A stretch of DNA of 64,000 nucleotides from Leuconostoc gasicomitatum LMG 18811. GTDB taxonomy: Bacteria > Bacillota > Bacilli > Lactobacillales > Lactobacillaceae. Position numbers and translations under genes: made by a program. Location of the stretch: positions 1,178,001-1,242,000 of the forward strand of contig NC_014319.1 of the NCBI RefSeq assembly GCF_000196855.1. The letters run 5' to 3'. This document shows positions 63,356-64,000 of the stretch, in pieces; positions within the stretch are counted from its first letter, which is position 1; the number at the start of each line of letters is the position of its first letter. The notes under the pieces were generated by a model. That model was given only the letters and a program-made list of their open reading frames with translations. It was not told the DNA's origin and ran no database searches.

Positions 63356-64000
63356 TTAATGTTTGAAATGACGTGTACCAGAAAATACTAACACAACACC
63401 TAACTCATCTGCTTTTGCAATTGAGTCTTTATCTTTAATTGAACCACCAGGTTCAACAATGGCTTTAATATCATGGTCAGCAGCATATGCCACAGAATCA
63501 TCCATTGGGAAAAAGGCATCTGATGCTAATACTGCTTCACTAAAACCTGTCTTGTTGACGGCTTTTTGTATCGCATAGACAACTGAATCAATGCGGTTAG
63601 GTTGACCTGCACCCACACCCAATGTTTGGCCATCACGTGCTACAACAATAGCATTTGACTTCACATGTTTGACAACTTTTTGCGCAAAGATCATTGCACG
63701 TAATTGCTGGGCTGTTGGTTGCGCTTTTGATACAACTTCAAAGTTTGCTTCTGATTCTCCCATCAAGTCACGTTCTTGTATAACGACACCACCCAAAACA
63801 GAAGTGACTTCCAAATTTTGTGAAATTGTATTTGTAAATGGTAATGTTAATAAACGCAAATTCTTTTTTGCTGACAAAATTTCAAATGCCTCGGGGGTGA
63901 AACTGGGGGCAATAATTATTTCCAAGAAAATACCGTGCATTTTTTCAGCCGTTACAGCATCAACTTGACGATTCAAGGCCACAATACCACCAAAAATAGA
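63356..64000 (-). CDS. purH: Bifunctional AICAR formyltransferase/IMP cyclohydrolase, C-terminal part
   Basis: The frame is open to the right edge; about 214 C-terminal residues are seen. They match the AICAR transformylase domain: KSNAIVVARDGQTLGVGAG, AFFPMDDSV, EPGGSIKDKDSI and the terminal SGTRHFKH. It performs the last two steps to IMP using 10-formyl-THF made by Fhs. Upstream pur genes are presumably outside the window. Confidence 0.95.
   Translation of the reverse strand, partial: SIFGGIVALNRQVDAVTAEKMHGIFLEIIIAPSFTPEAFEILSAKKNLRLLTLPFTNTISQNLEVTSVLGGVVIQERDLMGESEANFEVVSKAQPTAQQLRAMIFAQKVVKHVKSNAIVVARDGQTLGVGAGQPNRIDSVVYAIQKAVNKTGFSEAVLASDAFFPMDDSVAYAADHDIKAIVEPGGSIKDKDSIAKADELGVVLVFSGTRHFKH

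Noticed and set aside
1-64000. Insertion sequences, prophage genes, CRISPR arrays, restriction or toxin-antitoxin systems
   Set aside because: None of the coding regions shows transposase, integrase, Cas, methylase-restriction or toxin families, and no regularly spaced repeats were seen.

Overview
The window is a gene-dense, AT-rich stretch of chromosome from a low-GC Gram-positive bacterium. A PolC-type replicase, a complete mevalonate branch (mvk, mvaD, mvaK2, type II isomerase fni), the dinG-ypmB-aspB-asnS-dnaD and uppS-cdsA-rseP-proS-polC gene orders, CcpA/LacI-type operators and a tRNA gene without an encoded CCA all point to a lactic acid bacterium. A Leuconostocaceae member, most likely Leuconostoc or a close relative, fits best; this is inferred from gene content and is not proven. 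No insertion sequence, prophage, CRISPR array or plasmid-like gene is visible.

Layout. 1-12 kb is a starch/maltodextrin locus: an MFS sugar transporter (cut by the window edge), two LacI regulators, a three-gene ABC importer (malG, malF, malE) and, divergently, malK, a neopullulanase-type GH13 enzyme and a GH13_31 alpha-glucosidase. Three promoters here carry similar LacI/CcpA-type operators. A 44-residue protein with its own promoter follows. 12-34 kb holds housekeeping genes: nitroreductase, GNAT, a THUMP methyltransferase, dnaD, asnS, aspB, ypmB, dinG, mvk, a sortase, a prs/SGNH-esterase/aldo-keto reductase operon, recD2, a histidine phosphatase, DUF1831, a BMP-family binding protein, rsmF, rbsK. 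34-46 kb is psiE, polC, proS, rseP, cdsA, uppS and glmS. 46-56 kb has adeC with an unknown partner, ftsK, tRNA-Glu, trmL, an AI-2E family transporter and the operon mvaD-mvaK2-fni. 56-64 kb is purine and one-carbon metabolism on the minus strand: purH (cut), a Nudix hydrolase, purD, fhs, an esterase, an OFA-family transporter, purB and hpt.

How the genes work together. MalEFG plus MalK import maltodextrins, the two GH13 enzymes hydrolyse them in the cytoplasm, and MalR with CcpA probably represses the locus. The purine block appears controlled by PurR: purB and purD share a near-identical arrangement of -10 box, PurBox and inverted second box. fhs supplies formyl-tetrahydrofolate for PurH, and the adjacent esterase and OFA transporter could be linked to formate handling.

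Nothing here is clearly a wholly new system. The most unusual observations are a PolC whose PHP metal ligands and zinc-ribbon cysteines look lost, a DinG whose helicase motifs look eroded while the exonuclease is intact, two solute-binding proteins without a lipobox cysteine, a perfect 28-bp palindrome after mvk, and the PurR-like operators.
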